This document shows, in pieces, positions 12,876 through 25,000 of a stretch of DNA of 64,000 bases. The notes under the pieces are model-generated. The model did no database searches. It worked only from the letters and a program-made list of their open reading frames with translations, and was not told the origin of the DNA. How positions within the stretch are numbered: position 1 is the stretch's first letter; each line of letters starts with the position of its first letter. The stretch lies in assembly GCA_963920705.1 (NCBI GenBank), contig OY987231.1, positions 9,045,424-9,109,423 of the forward strand, written 5' to 3'. Origin of the DNA: Odiellus spinosus. Its lineage: Eukaryota > Arthropoda > Arachnida > Opiliones > Phalangiidae. Both the position numbers and the translations under genes were made by a program.

Positions 12876-12898
12876 ATTTTTTTACAAGGGGTACCCAA
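12876..12898 (+). repeat. Half-site of the GGGGTACCCC palindrome
   Basis: TTTTTTTACAAGGGGTACCC repeats the left half and centre of the palindromes at 9834 and 12327. After it comes AAAAAAACAGGACTCGCACA, which resembles the right end of the hAT element at 14070-14090 and suggests a nested, partly deleted copy. Confidence 0.6.
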
Positions 12899-12932
12899 AA
12901 AAACAGGACTCGCACAGTCCTAATAAAAACGT

Positions 12933-12947
12933 TTTATTTATTTTATT
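12933..12947 (-). terminator. Candidate polyadenylation signals of ULK3
   Basis: Three overlapping AATAAA hexamers on the minus strand (TTTATT on +), about 95-110 nt past the ULK3 stop codon at 13042. A 20+ nt A-run on the same strand lies between stop and signal. Position and orientation fit the gene, but AT richness makes chance matches likely. Confidence 0.4.
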
Positions 12948-13041
12948 TTATTTTTTTTTTTTTTTTTTTTTACGTAAGAGTAATTTATAATGATAAAATA
13001 TTTTTACTGTTAATTCAAACTAATTATTATGATCAAATGTT

Positions 13042-13064
13042 CTACTGTATATTACATCCGGGTC
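13042..13064 (-). CDS. ULK3: ULK3 terminal micro-exon (23 nt)
   Basis: Acceptor ATATCAG, then GA CCC GGA TGT AAT ATA CAG TAG. Joined to the single base from exon 13 it gives Gly-Pro-Gly-Cys-Asn-Ile-Gln-stop, matching the Cys-x-x-Gln end of ULK3 (human ends CTLQ). Found by searching for a phase-1 exon with this ending; no program would call it from the ORF alone. Confidence 0.85.
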
Positions 13065-16000
13065 CTGATATAAAATAAAACAATTTTTTTGGTTAACTTT
13101 CGTTACTAATTATTAGGGGTGTGCGAGTACTCGCAAATTGCTAGTACTCGGTCGCGAGTCCGAGTCCGAGTACTCGGACTCGGACTCGCAACACGTTTTT
13201 CCAGGACTCGCGCGAGTACCCGAGTCCTCCACCAAGGCTAAAAATTACTCGCATAGGACTCGCAATAGGTATAAAAATCGGACGAGTCCTAATTTTTGGG
13301 GGGAGTTTATAATTTTACAAAAGTTTCTATACATATAGTTAATTTACTTTACCTTTTAGCACTTTTACTACTTAAAAAATCCTTTATCACCGAAAATTCC
13401 AATACAATAGTAAATGGTATAGGTGGGTAAACTTCATCTTTGATTTGCCACAGCCAACTTTGATCACTCTTATTTTGTGCCGCCCTGGCTTCAAAATATA
13501 GAAATCAAAGTTGGCTGTACATATAAATAGGCATTAAAGGCGGATGCACACTGATTAATCTAGGGAAATTTTAGATAATTTGCCCATATAGATCTATTGT
13601 AAAACGACCTTGAACCACAGAAGATTTTTCAGTGTGCCTCCAGCTTTAAATTTCCTCTTGGCGACGCCTTGTGATTGGCTATTTCAGTTTCAACAATCCA
13701 TCCCAAAAAAAGTTCAATGTGTTCAAGCCGTAGTTGCGGTTTAGAAAACGTGAAAATCTAGGCTTCTCTAAGGAATTTTAATACAGAGACTTCTCTCTAC
13801 AAAATGTGATTGGCTGGTTCAAACTGAACCAGCCAATCACATTTTATGTAAATGTAGAGAGAGAAGCCTCTGTATTGTAATTCCATAGAGAAGCATTAAC
13901 TAAAAAATTTAAAAATTTGGGACTCGTCTTGGACTCGGCTAGAAATTTTGGACTCGTATTGGACTCGAAACCATTTCTTAAGGACTCGAAGACTCGTCGA
14001 GTCCAGTTTTTCAGGACTCGGACTCGGACGAGTCCAGTTTTCCAGGACTCGGGACTCGACTCGAAACCAAAAAAACAGGACTCGCACACCACTACTAATT
14101 ATGCTAATATAATATATAGAACGTACCAAAAGTGGTATTGATGTCATCCAGATCCTCTCCTCTCTTCACCGTATCAGCAACTTCTTTCATACGGAGCTTG
14201 CGAATCGCGAGACACGACTTCGCTTCCTCACCTTTTCTCAACCAATTAACAGCCTTTAATTAAGAAATTAAAATGATTAATTTAATAAATTATATTTAAG
14301 ATAAGGTTTTAAATTGACGAACTTGGGCGTATAAAGCGTCTTTTTTGGGTCCAGAAGGCATTTCTGAAATTTTAACGATAACGACATCTAGCTTTAAGTT
14401 TTAACCAATACTCATAATTTATATACGAAAAAATAAAAGAAAATAGATAAATTAAAATATTTGTTGAATTTATTTTTGGATTCATTGAATGTTGTTAGAT
14501 TCTTTGAATTTTTCGGATTCTTTGAATTTTTTGGATTCATTGAATGTTTTTAGATTCATTGAATGTTTTTAGATTCATTGAATGTTTTTAGATTCATTGA
14601 ATGTTTTTAGATTCATTGAATGTTTTTAGATTCATTGAATGTTTTTAGATTCATTGAATGTTTTTAGATTCATTGAATGTTTTTAGATTCATTGAATGTT
14701 TTTAGATTCATTGAATGTTTTTAGATTCATTGAATGTTTTTAGATTCGTTGAATGTTTAGATTCGTTGAATGTTTTTAGATTCATTGAATGTTTTTAGAT
14801 TCATTGAATGTTTTTAGATTCATTGAATGTTTTTAGATTCATTGAATGTTTTTAGATTCATTGAATGTTTTTAGATTCATTGAATGTTTAGATTCGTTGA
14901 ATGTTTTTAGATTCATTGAATGTTTTTAGATTCATTGAATGTTTTTAGATTCATTGAATGTTTTTAGATTCATTGAATGTTTTTAGATTCATTGAATGTT
15001 TTTAGATTCATTGAATGTTTTTAGATTCATTGAATGTTTTTAGATTCATAGAATTTTTCGGATTCATTTAATTTTTCGGATTCATTGAATGTTTTTAGAT
15101 TCATTAAATTTTTTGGATTCATTGAATTTTTTGGATTCATTGAATATTTTTTAATTTATTGTTTTTGGACTCGTTGAATTTTATTGGGATTTTGAATTTG
15201 TAGAGCCAATGCAAGCTTTGAATAAACATAATTTACCTTTAACAGCAGGAACTATAGTATTCAGCGCTTGTTTATAAAAACTTAAAGCTTTTTTGTAATT
15301 TCCAGCTAACATCTTCGTTAAAATTATCGAGTGAAATGAAAAATAAAGATTCACAATTATCAATTCATCAAAAAATGTTGAATCAGTATCTTACTTCTTG
15401 ATCCCCAGCATTCCCGTTGGCGAAAGACTCTGATAATTTGCTCTGATTTGTTAACAGTTCGTCTACAATTACAAATTAGTGAAATTACGTAATAAAAAGA
15501 ATTAACAAAATTTTTTAATTTAAACCAAAAGTCTATCACTTTATTCCATAAAACGTAAACAACGCCCCGTAGTTTAATACTATCAGCACAGGACCAGGTT
15601 AATGTATCGGCAGGTTCAGATTAGAGATACTCTAGCCTCCGCAGTCGGTGTAAATAGTGAAATCAGAAGCGCCACTCTTTGGAGAAATTCCGCGGTTGGG
15701 AGGGAAGACAATATTAGCTAAGCGTGGCCCGCCTAAATTTCGTTCCTTCCTCTTGACTCAAAATATCGAGGAAGAGTCCAAAACACTCGAGCCAGACAGG
15801 GGTGATGACTTTTTTGGCTAGTTTTAAGTAATGGGCTAGTACCTTTACTTGGCCCTTTGCTGATAGTATTAAGCTATGTGACGTTGTTTACTTTTATGGA
15901 ATAAAGTGATACACTTTTGTTGAAACTACAGTTCCTTTTCCTAATTAACTAGTAAATAACATAAATCAATTTAAAAATGGTTGTCTGACCACTTTCGTTA

Positions 16001-19000
16001 CCTCTTTAACAAAGTTGACAAAAGCTACGTTCAAGCGTTATAAAACGACAAAAATTCTAAGACTTTCCATAAAAATTAGAAAAGATGACATTATCACCTG
16101 AAAATAATTCTTTAATTAAATGGAAATGTTTTCAAACCTTGTTGAACTTTCAAATAATATTTTCAAGGTAATAAATACTAATAATTACAATTTGGGGCAT
16201 AGATCTTTACAACTGACCACAAATTGAAATTTACAAACTGTCCTTCCCAAAATGAGCTCTTATGTTTCAAAATATCTAGTGCGAACGTGACAACTAAAGA
16301 TATATAAAATTTAAAAGTGATAATGAAACAATTTTTATGGAAAAATCTATATTTTTCAGCTTAAAACTATTATTAAAAAAGGTTATCTATCGTAAAAATT
16401 TCTTTGACCTGTATCAAAATGTTTTATTTCTCTGACCTTTTAGCCTAATTTTAAAATTCTCTGACTTTATGGAACCCATTTTGAAATTCCCTAACTCTTC
16501 CTTGATGTTTTGGGCTCATTTTATAATTCCCTGACTTTAAGGGCTCATTATTCAAATTCCCTGACTTTTGGGCCCATTTGAAAATTCTCTGACTATATGG
16601 TACCCATTTTAAATTTCCTATTTTTCCCTGACCTTTAGGGGCCATTTGAAAATTCCCTGACTTTTCTAGGTTTTCCAGGTCGTGTACGAATCCTGGATAA
16701 GTTTTGAAAGGAAAAGTAACTAGACTTTTGCCATAAGGGGCATTTTTTTCAACACGATAGAAAGATTTAAAAAATTAAATATACTTACGTAAAATATCGC
16801 CTCTCTGATCACTGGATGTCGATTGTGATTGTGGTTGTGAACTAGTATTTTCATTGGTGGATTTTTGGCTCTCTTTGCGTAACAATTCCGCTCGATCCAT
16901 ATACTCAGTTACCTTTAACCTCAAAATTTCTCTCTTTTTGGGACTAGTTTCGCCTAAATATACAATAAATTGGAAAACCTCAAAAAAAAAAAAAAAAAAA
17001 AATTAGAATTTCATTAACTTACACTGAGCGTGAGGAACTAGATATAAAAGACCTTTAAAATAAAGCTCGCAAGCTTTGTCACAATCACCCATTTCATCTT
17101 TGGCAACCGCTTGAGTTATCAATGAAATCTGTAGTGAAAAAAAATCCTTGTAGATATTTAAATTAGGCTGCATTCGCACTAGAGAATTCTAAACCGTTCT
17201 GAATGTTCAGATCATCTTTTCAAGCAAATAATTCCAGTTTTTGGGCAAAGTCTCCATAGTTGACCCTCAAATTTTACAACTTGACCTTTTCAAAATGGTT
17301 TCAAAACATCTAGTGCGAACGCGTCTTAAGTGATGGATCCAAACCGATACTGGATCAGTATCGTTTTAAATTACAGATACCGTTATGGGGGTCTTTTACA
17401 ACTTGTTTTCGCGCCCAACCTCAATCCAATGTGACATCAAAAACAAAAAGAACAAATCAAACAATGCCGTAAATTTATATTGAGTTTTATTTAAAAAATA
17501 GATCAGTTTCTGCATAAGTAACATAATAGACATTATGTTACTTATGGTTTCTGTAGGATTAAGAGAATAGCGCCAAGAAAGAAAGTGGAGATTTGAAAGT
17601 ATTTTTTAAATTAATAAATACTTACTCCTTTATCGTAGGATTCTGGCGAAGGCATATGTTCCAAGTCGACGAAAGAATGGTTAAAAAAGTCTTCGAAAGA
17701 TATTCGATTAGTCGGGTCTCTCTGTAAAAGCCTCGTTAAGAGGTCCAAGCATTCATCAGATAATTCGGGAGAGAATGGAATCTGTCAAAAATATGCTTCA
17801 ATTAAAGGGATTTTTAAAGTCACTTTCTTTATATCTTACCAGACGCAGTTCACCGTAACTAATTGTACAGTCAAAGCTAAGCTGAGCGCTTAGAGATGCG
17901 AGGATGCGCAACCTGACTTGATTCGGGCCTTGTAGAATTGATCTCCAGTTAATTTTTATTCTTTAGAAATTGAAAATATTCCCTAGACTATTTTTACATG
18001 CGCATGACGTGAGTTTTACTTCGTATTTCAATGGGCTTCCAATTTTGAGCAAATTAGAAGAAAGTAAAACTGCCATCAAGTGGGATTTTTTTCAATTTCT
18101 TGTGATTAAATTCGAGAGCTTGGTGCAAGATCAATTTGACAAGGCACGAATCTAGCGACTACTTTAAAGCATGGGCCAAGAAACGATGAATCCAGGACAT
18201 GACTCTTCTCTGTTTGAGGGAATAAAATTCTCGGTCGGCCAAACAGCCTTCGTACAGCGTGTGATGTTACTTTGCTCCCAAAACGCCATAGCTTTGACTG
18301 TACAAAATTGACCCCAACGCATCATCACAGTGGTGACATAGCCGGTTTCTTTTAGTAGACTCTAGAGTCATGTCCTGGATTTATCGCCGTCAATTTGGCA
18401 GAATCGGTCGTTCATTCGGCCAGATGAATCGGTCCAAAATAATACTTTAGAGTTTGATAATTCTTTATATCTCAGCTCAAAAATGGTCAATATTTATGAA
18501 ATAATTGTATTTTATACTAATTGAACTCCTCTTTCGAATGAGACAGGTCAAGTTAAATTCAACTAATACCTTCTTAATCAAATAAAACTATGAAAATTAA
18601 GAAAAACCGACTTTTTTACATATATATTGGTTGAGATTCGTTGAGATTGGTTGAGATTCGTTTCGGTTGGTTGAGATTCGTTGAGATTGCTTGAAAGTGG
18701 TAGAGATTCGTTGAGATTGGTTGAAAGTGGTAGCGATTGGTTGAGATTGGTTGAAAGTGGTAGAGATTGGTTGTGAGTGGTAGAGATTGGTTGAGATATG
18801 TTGAGATTGGTTGAGATACGTTCAGATTGGTTGAGATACGTTCAGATTGGTTGAGATTGGTTGAGATTGGTTGAGATACGTTGAGATTGGTTGAGATACG
18901 TTGAGATTGGTTGAGATACGTTGAGATTGGTTGAGATACGTTGAGATTGGTTGAGATACGTTGAGATTGGTTGAGATACGTTGAGATTGGTTGAGATACG

Positions 19001-22000
19001 TTGAGATTGGTTGAGATACGTTGAGATTGGTTGAGATACGTTGAGATTGGTTGAGATACGTTGAGATTGGTTGAGATACGTTGAGATTGGTTGAGATACG
19101 TTTAGATTGGTTGAGATTGGTTGAGATACGTTGAGATTCGTTGAGATACGTCGAGATACGTCGAGATACGTTGAGATACGTCGAGATACGTTGAGATACG
19201 TCGAGATACGTTGAGATACGTCGAGATACTTTGAGATTGGTTGAGATTGGTTGAGATTGGTTGAGATTGGATGAGATACGTTGAGATACGTTGAGATTGG
19301 TTGAGATTCGTTGAGATACGTTGAGATTGGTTGAGATACGTTGAGATTGGTTGAGATACGTTGAGATACGTTGAGATTGGTTGAGATTGGTTGAGATTGG
19401 TTGAGATACGTTGAGATTGGTTGAGATACGTTGAGATTGGTTGAGATTGGATGAGATTGGATGAGATACGTTGAGATTGGTTGAGATATGTTGAGATTGG
19501 TTGAGATACGTTGAGATTGGTTGAGATACGTTGAGATTGGATGAGATACGTTGAGATAGGTTGAGATACGTTGAGATAAGTTGAGATTGGTTGAGATACT
19601 TTGAGATTGGTTGAGATACGTTGAGATTGGTTGAGATACGTTGAGATTGGTTGAGATTGGTTGAGATTGGTTGAGATTGGTTGAGATTGGATGAGATTGG
19701 ATGAGATTGGATGAGATTGGATGAGATACATTGAGATACGTTGAGATTGGTTGAGATACGTTGAGATTGGTTGAGATTGGTTGAGATTGGTTGAGATACG
19801 TTGAGATTCGTTGAGATTCGTCGAGATACGTCGAGATACGTTGAGATACGTCGAGATACGTTGAGATACGTTGAGATTGGTTGAGATTGGTTGAGATACG
19901 TTGAGATTGGTTGAGATTGGTTGAGATTGGTTGAGATTGGTTGAGATTGGTTGAGATACGTTGAGATTGGTTGAGATACGTTGAGATTGGTTGAGATACG
20001 TTGAGATTGGTTGAGATACGTTGAGATTGGTTGAGATACGTTGAGATTGGTTGAGATTGGATGAGATACGTTGAGATTGGTTGAGATACGTTGAGATTGG
20101 TTGAGATACGTTGAGATTGGTTGAGATTGGTTGAGATTGGTTGAGATACGTTGAGATTGGTTGAGATACGTTGAGATTGGTTGAGATACGTTGAGATTGG
20201 TTGAGATACGTTGAGATTGGTTGAGATATGTTTAGATTGGTTGAGATTGGTTGAGATACGTTGAGATTGGTTGAGATACGTTGAGATTGGTTGAGATTGG
20301 ATGAGATTGGATGAGATACATTGAGATACGTTGAGATTGGTTGAGATACGTTGAGATTGGTTGAGATACGTTGAGATACGTTGAGATTCGTTGAGATACG
20401 TCGAGATACGTCGAGATACGTTGAGATACGTCGAGATACGTTGAGATACGTCGAGATACGTTGAGATACGTCGAGATACTTTGAGATTGGTTGAGATTGG
20501 TTGAGATACGTTGAGATTGGTTGAGATTGGATGAGATACGTTGAGATACGTTGAGATTGGTTGAGATTCGTTGAGATACGTTGAGATTGGTTGAGATACG
20601 TTGAGATTGGTTGAGATACGTTGAGATACGTTGAGATACGTTGAGATTGGTTGAGATTGGTTGAGATTGGTTGAGATACGTTGAGATTGGTTGAGATTGG
20701 ATGAGATTGGATGAGATACGTTGAGATTGGTTGAGATATGTTGAGATTGGTTGAGATACGTTGAGATTGGTTGAGATACGTTGAGATTGGTTGAGATACG
20801 TTGAGATTGGTTGAGATACGTTGAGATTGGTTGAGATTGGTTGAAATTCGTTGAGATTGGATGAGATACGTTGAGATTGGATGAGATACGTTGAGATAGG
20901 TTGAGATACGTTGAGATAAGTTGAGATTGGTTGAGATACGTTGAGATTGGTTGAGATACGTTCAGATTGGTTGAGATACGTTGAGATTGGTTGAGATTGG
21001 TTGAGATTGGTTGAGATTGGTTGAGATTGGATGAGATTGGATGAGATTGGATGAGATTGGATGAGATTGGATGAGATACATTGAGATACGTTGAGATTGG
21101 TTGAGATACGTTGAGATTGGTTGAGATTGGTTGAGATACGTTGAGATTCGTCGAGATTCGTCGAGATACGTCGAGATACGTTGAGATACGTCGAGATACG
21201 TTGAGATACGTTGAGATTGGTTGAGATTGGTTGAGATACGTTGAGATTGGTTGAGATTGGTTGAGATTGGTTGAGATACGTTGAGATTGGTTGAGATACG
21301 TTGAGATTGGTTGAGATACGTTGAGATTGGTTGAGATACGTTGAGATTGGTTGAGATACGTTGAGATTGGTTGAGATACGTTGAGATTGGTTGAGATACG
21401 TTGAGATACGTTGAGATACGTCGAGATTGGTTGAGATTGGATGAGATTGGATGAGATACGTTGAGATTGGTTGAGATACGTTGAGATTGGTTGAGATACG
21501 TTGAGATTGGTTGAGATACGTTGAGATTGGTTGAGATACGTTGAGATTGGTTGAGATTGGTTGAAATTCGTTGAGATTGGATGAGATACGTTGAGATTGG
21601 TTGAGATACGTTGAGATTGGTTGAGATCGGTTGAGATTGGTTGAGATACGTTGAGATTGGTTGAGATACGTTGAGATTGGTTGAGATACGTTGAGATTGG
21701 TTGAGATACGTTGAGATTGGTTGAGATTCGTTGAGATTGGTTGAGATTCGTTGAGATAGGTTGAGATACGTTGAGATAGGTTGAGATACGTTGAGATTGG
21801 TTGAGATACGTTGAGATTGGTTGAGATACGTTGAGATTGGTTGAGATTGGTTGAAATTCGTTGAGATTGTATGAGATACGTTGAGATTGGATGAGATACG
21901 TTGAGATACGTTGAGATAAGTTGAGATTGGTTGAGATACGTTGAGATTGGTTGAGATACGTTGAGATTGGTTGAGATTGGTTGAGATACGTTGAGATTGG

Positions 22001-25000
22001 TTGAGATACGTTGAGATTGGTTGAGATTGGTTGAGATACGTTGAGATTCGTTGAGATTCGTCGAGATACGTCGAGATACGTTGAGATACGTCGAGATACG
22101 TTGAGATACGTCGAGATACGTTGAGATTGGTTGAGATTGGTTGAGATACGTTGAGATTGGTTGAGATTGGTTGAGATTGGATGAGATACGTTGAGATTGG
22201 TTGAGATACGTTGAGATTGGTTGAGATACGTTGAGATTGGTTGAGATTCGTTGAGATTGGTTGAGATTCGTTGAGATAGGTTGAGATACGTTGAGATAGG
22301 TTGAGATACGTTGAGATAGGTTGAGATACGTTGAGATTGGTTGAGATACGTTGAGATTGGTTGAGATACGTTGAGATTGGTTGAGATTGGTTGAAATTCG
22401 TTGAGATTGTATGAGATACGTTGAGATTGGATGAGATACGTTGAGATTGGATGAGATAAGTTGAGATTGGTTGAGATACGTTGAGATTGGTTGAGATACG
22501 TTGAGATTGGTTGAGATACGTTGAGATTGGTTGAGATACGTTGAGATTGGTTGAGATACGTTGAGATTGGTTGAGATACGTTGAGATTCGTTGAGATTGG
22601 TTGAGATACGTTGAGATTGGTTGAGATACGTTGAGATTGGTTGAGATACGTTGAGATACGTTGAGATTCGTCGAGATTGGTTGAGATACGTTGAGATACG
22701 TTGAGATTGGTTGAGATTGGTTGAGATTGGTTGAGATTGGATGAGATTGGATGAGATACGTTGAGATTGGTTGAGATACGTTGAGATTGGTTGAGATTGG
22801 TTGAGATACGTTGAGATTGGTTGAGATTGGATGAGATACGTTGAGATTGGTTGAGATACGTTGAGATTGGTTGAGATACGTTGAGATTGGTTGAGATACG
22901 TTGAGATTGGTTGAGATACGTTGAGATTGGTTGAGATACGTTGAGATTGGTTGAGATACGTTGAGATTGGTTGAGATACGTTGAGATACGTTGAGATTCG
23001 TCGAGATTGGTTGAGATACGTTGAGATACGTTGAGATTGGTTGAGATTGGTTGAGATTGGTTGAGATTGGATGAGATTGGATGAGATACGTTGAGATTGG
23101 TTGAGATACGTTGAGATTGGTTGAGATACGTTGAGATTGGTTGAGATACGTTGAGATTGGTTGAGATACGTTGAGATTGGTTGAGATACGTTGAGATTGG
23201 TTGAGATTGGTTGAAATTCGTTGAGATTGGATGAGATACGTTGAGATTGGATGAGATACGTTGAGATACGTTGAGATAAGTTGAGATTGGTTGAGATACG
23301 TTGAGATTGGTTGAAATATGTTGAGATTGGTTGAGATTGGTTGAGATACGTTGAGATTGGTTGAGATACGTTGAGATTGGTTGAGATTGGTTGAGATACG
23401 TTGAGATTCGTTGAGATTCGTCGAGATTCGTCGAGATACGTCGAGATACGTTGAGATACGTCGAGATACGTTGAGATACGTCGAGATACGTTGAGATTGG
23501 TTGAGATTGGTTGAGATACGTTGAGATTGGTTGAGATTGGATGAGATACGTTGAGATTGGTTGAGATACGTTGAGATTGGTTGAGATACGTTGAGATTGG
23601 TTGAGATACGTTGAGATTGGTTGAGATACGTTGAGATTGGTTGAGATACGTTGAGATTGGTTGAGATACGTTGAGATACGTTGAGATTCGTCGAGATTGG
23701 TTGAGATACGTTGAGATACGTTGAGATTGGTTGAGATTGGTTGAGATTGGATGAGATTGGATGAGATACGTTGAGATTGGTTGAGATACGTTGAGATTGG
23801 TTGAGATACGTTGAGATTGGTTGAGATACGTTGAGATTGGTTGAGATACGTTGAGATTGGTTGAGATACGTTGAGATTGGTTGAGATACGTTGAGATTGG
23901 TTGAGATACGTTGAGATTGGTTGAGATTGGTTGAAATTCGTTGAGATTGGATGAGATACGTTGAGATTGGTTGAGATCGGTTGAGATTGGTTGAGATTCG
24001 TTGAGATAGGTTGAGATACGTTGAGATAGGTTGAGATACGTTGAGATAGGTTGAGATACGTTGAGATTGGTTGAGATACGTTGAGATTGGTTGAGATACG
24101 TTGAGATTGGTTGAGATACGTTGAGATTGGTTGAGATACGTTGAGATTGGTTGAGATACGTTGAGATTGGTTGAGATACGTTGAGATTGGTTGAGATACG
24201 TTGAGATACGTTGAGATTGGTTGAGATACGTTGAGATTGGTTGACATACGTTGAGATTGGTTGACATACGTTGAGATTGGTTGACATACGTTGACCTACG
24301 TTGAGATTGGTTGACCTACGTTGAGATTGGTTGACCTACGTTGAGATTGGTTGACCTACGTTGAGATTGGTTGACCTACGTTGAGATTGGTTGACATACG
24401 TTGAGATTGGTTGACATACGTTGAGATTGGTTGACATACGTTGAGATTGGTTGACATACGTTGAGATTGGTTGACATACGTTGAGATTGGTTGACATACG
24501 TTGAGATTGGTTGACATACGTTGAGATTGGTTGACATACGTTGAGATTGGTTGACATACGTTGAGATTGGTTGACATACGTTGAGATTGGTTGACATACG
24601 TTGAGATTGGTTGACATACGTTGAGATTGGTTGACATACGTTGAGATTGGTTGACATACGTTGAGATTGGTTGACATACGTTGAGATTGGTTGACATACG
24701 TTGAGATTGGTTGACATACGTTGAGATTGGTTGACATACGTTGAGATTGGTTGACATACGTTGAGATTGGTTGACATACGTTGAGATTGGTTGACATACG
24801 TTGAGATTGGTTGACATACGTTGAGATTGGTTGACATACGTTGAGATTGGTTGAGATACGTTAAGATTGGTTGAGATACGTTGAGATTGGTTGAGATACG
24901 TTGAGATTGGTTGAGATACGTTGAGATCGGTTGAGATACAATGAGATTCGTTAAGATACGTTGAGATACGCTGAGATACGTTGAGATTCGTTGAGATTGG

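Larger units (their letters stand above)
13114..14094. mobile_element. 981-bp non-autonomous hAT transposon in the last ULK3 intron
   Basis: The ends are TAGGGGTGTGCGAGT (13114-13128) and its near-complement CTCGCACACCACTA (14081-14094). A perfect 8-bp target-site duplication, CTAATTAT, lies at 13106-13113 and 14095-14102. An 8-bp duplication and TAG...CTA termini are diagnostic of hAT. Both subterminal regions are full of GGACTCG/CGAGTCC motifs. There is no transposase. Without it the host intron would be 73 bp, the size of other short introns here. Confidence 0.93.

Noticed and set aside
18842-24247. Minus-strand open frame of 1,801 codons (and shorter ones of 1,351 and 1,101) rich in Ser, Thr, Asn, Gln
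   Set aside because: Pure read-through of the decamer satellite: all three minus frames are open because the unit has no stop. It lies inside a ULK3 intron with no promoter, splice or domain evidence.
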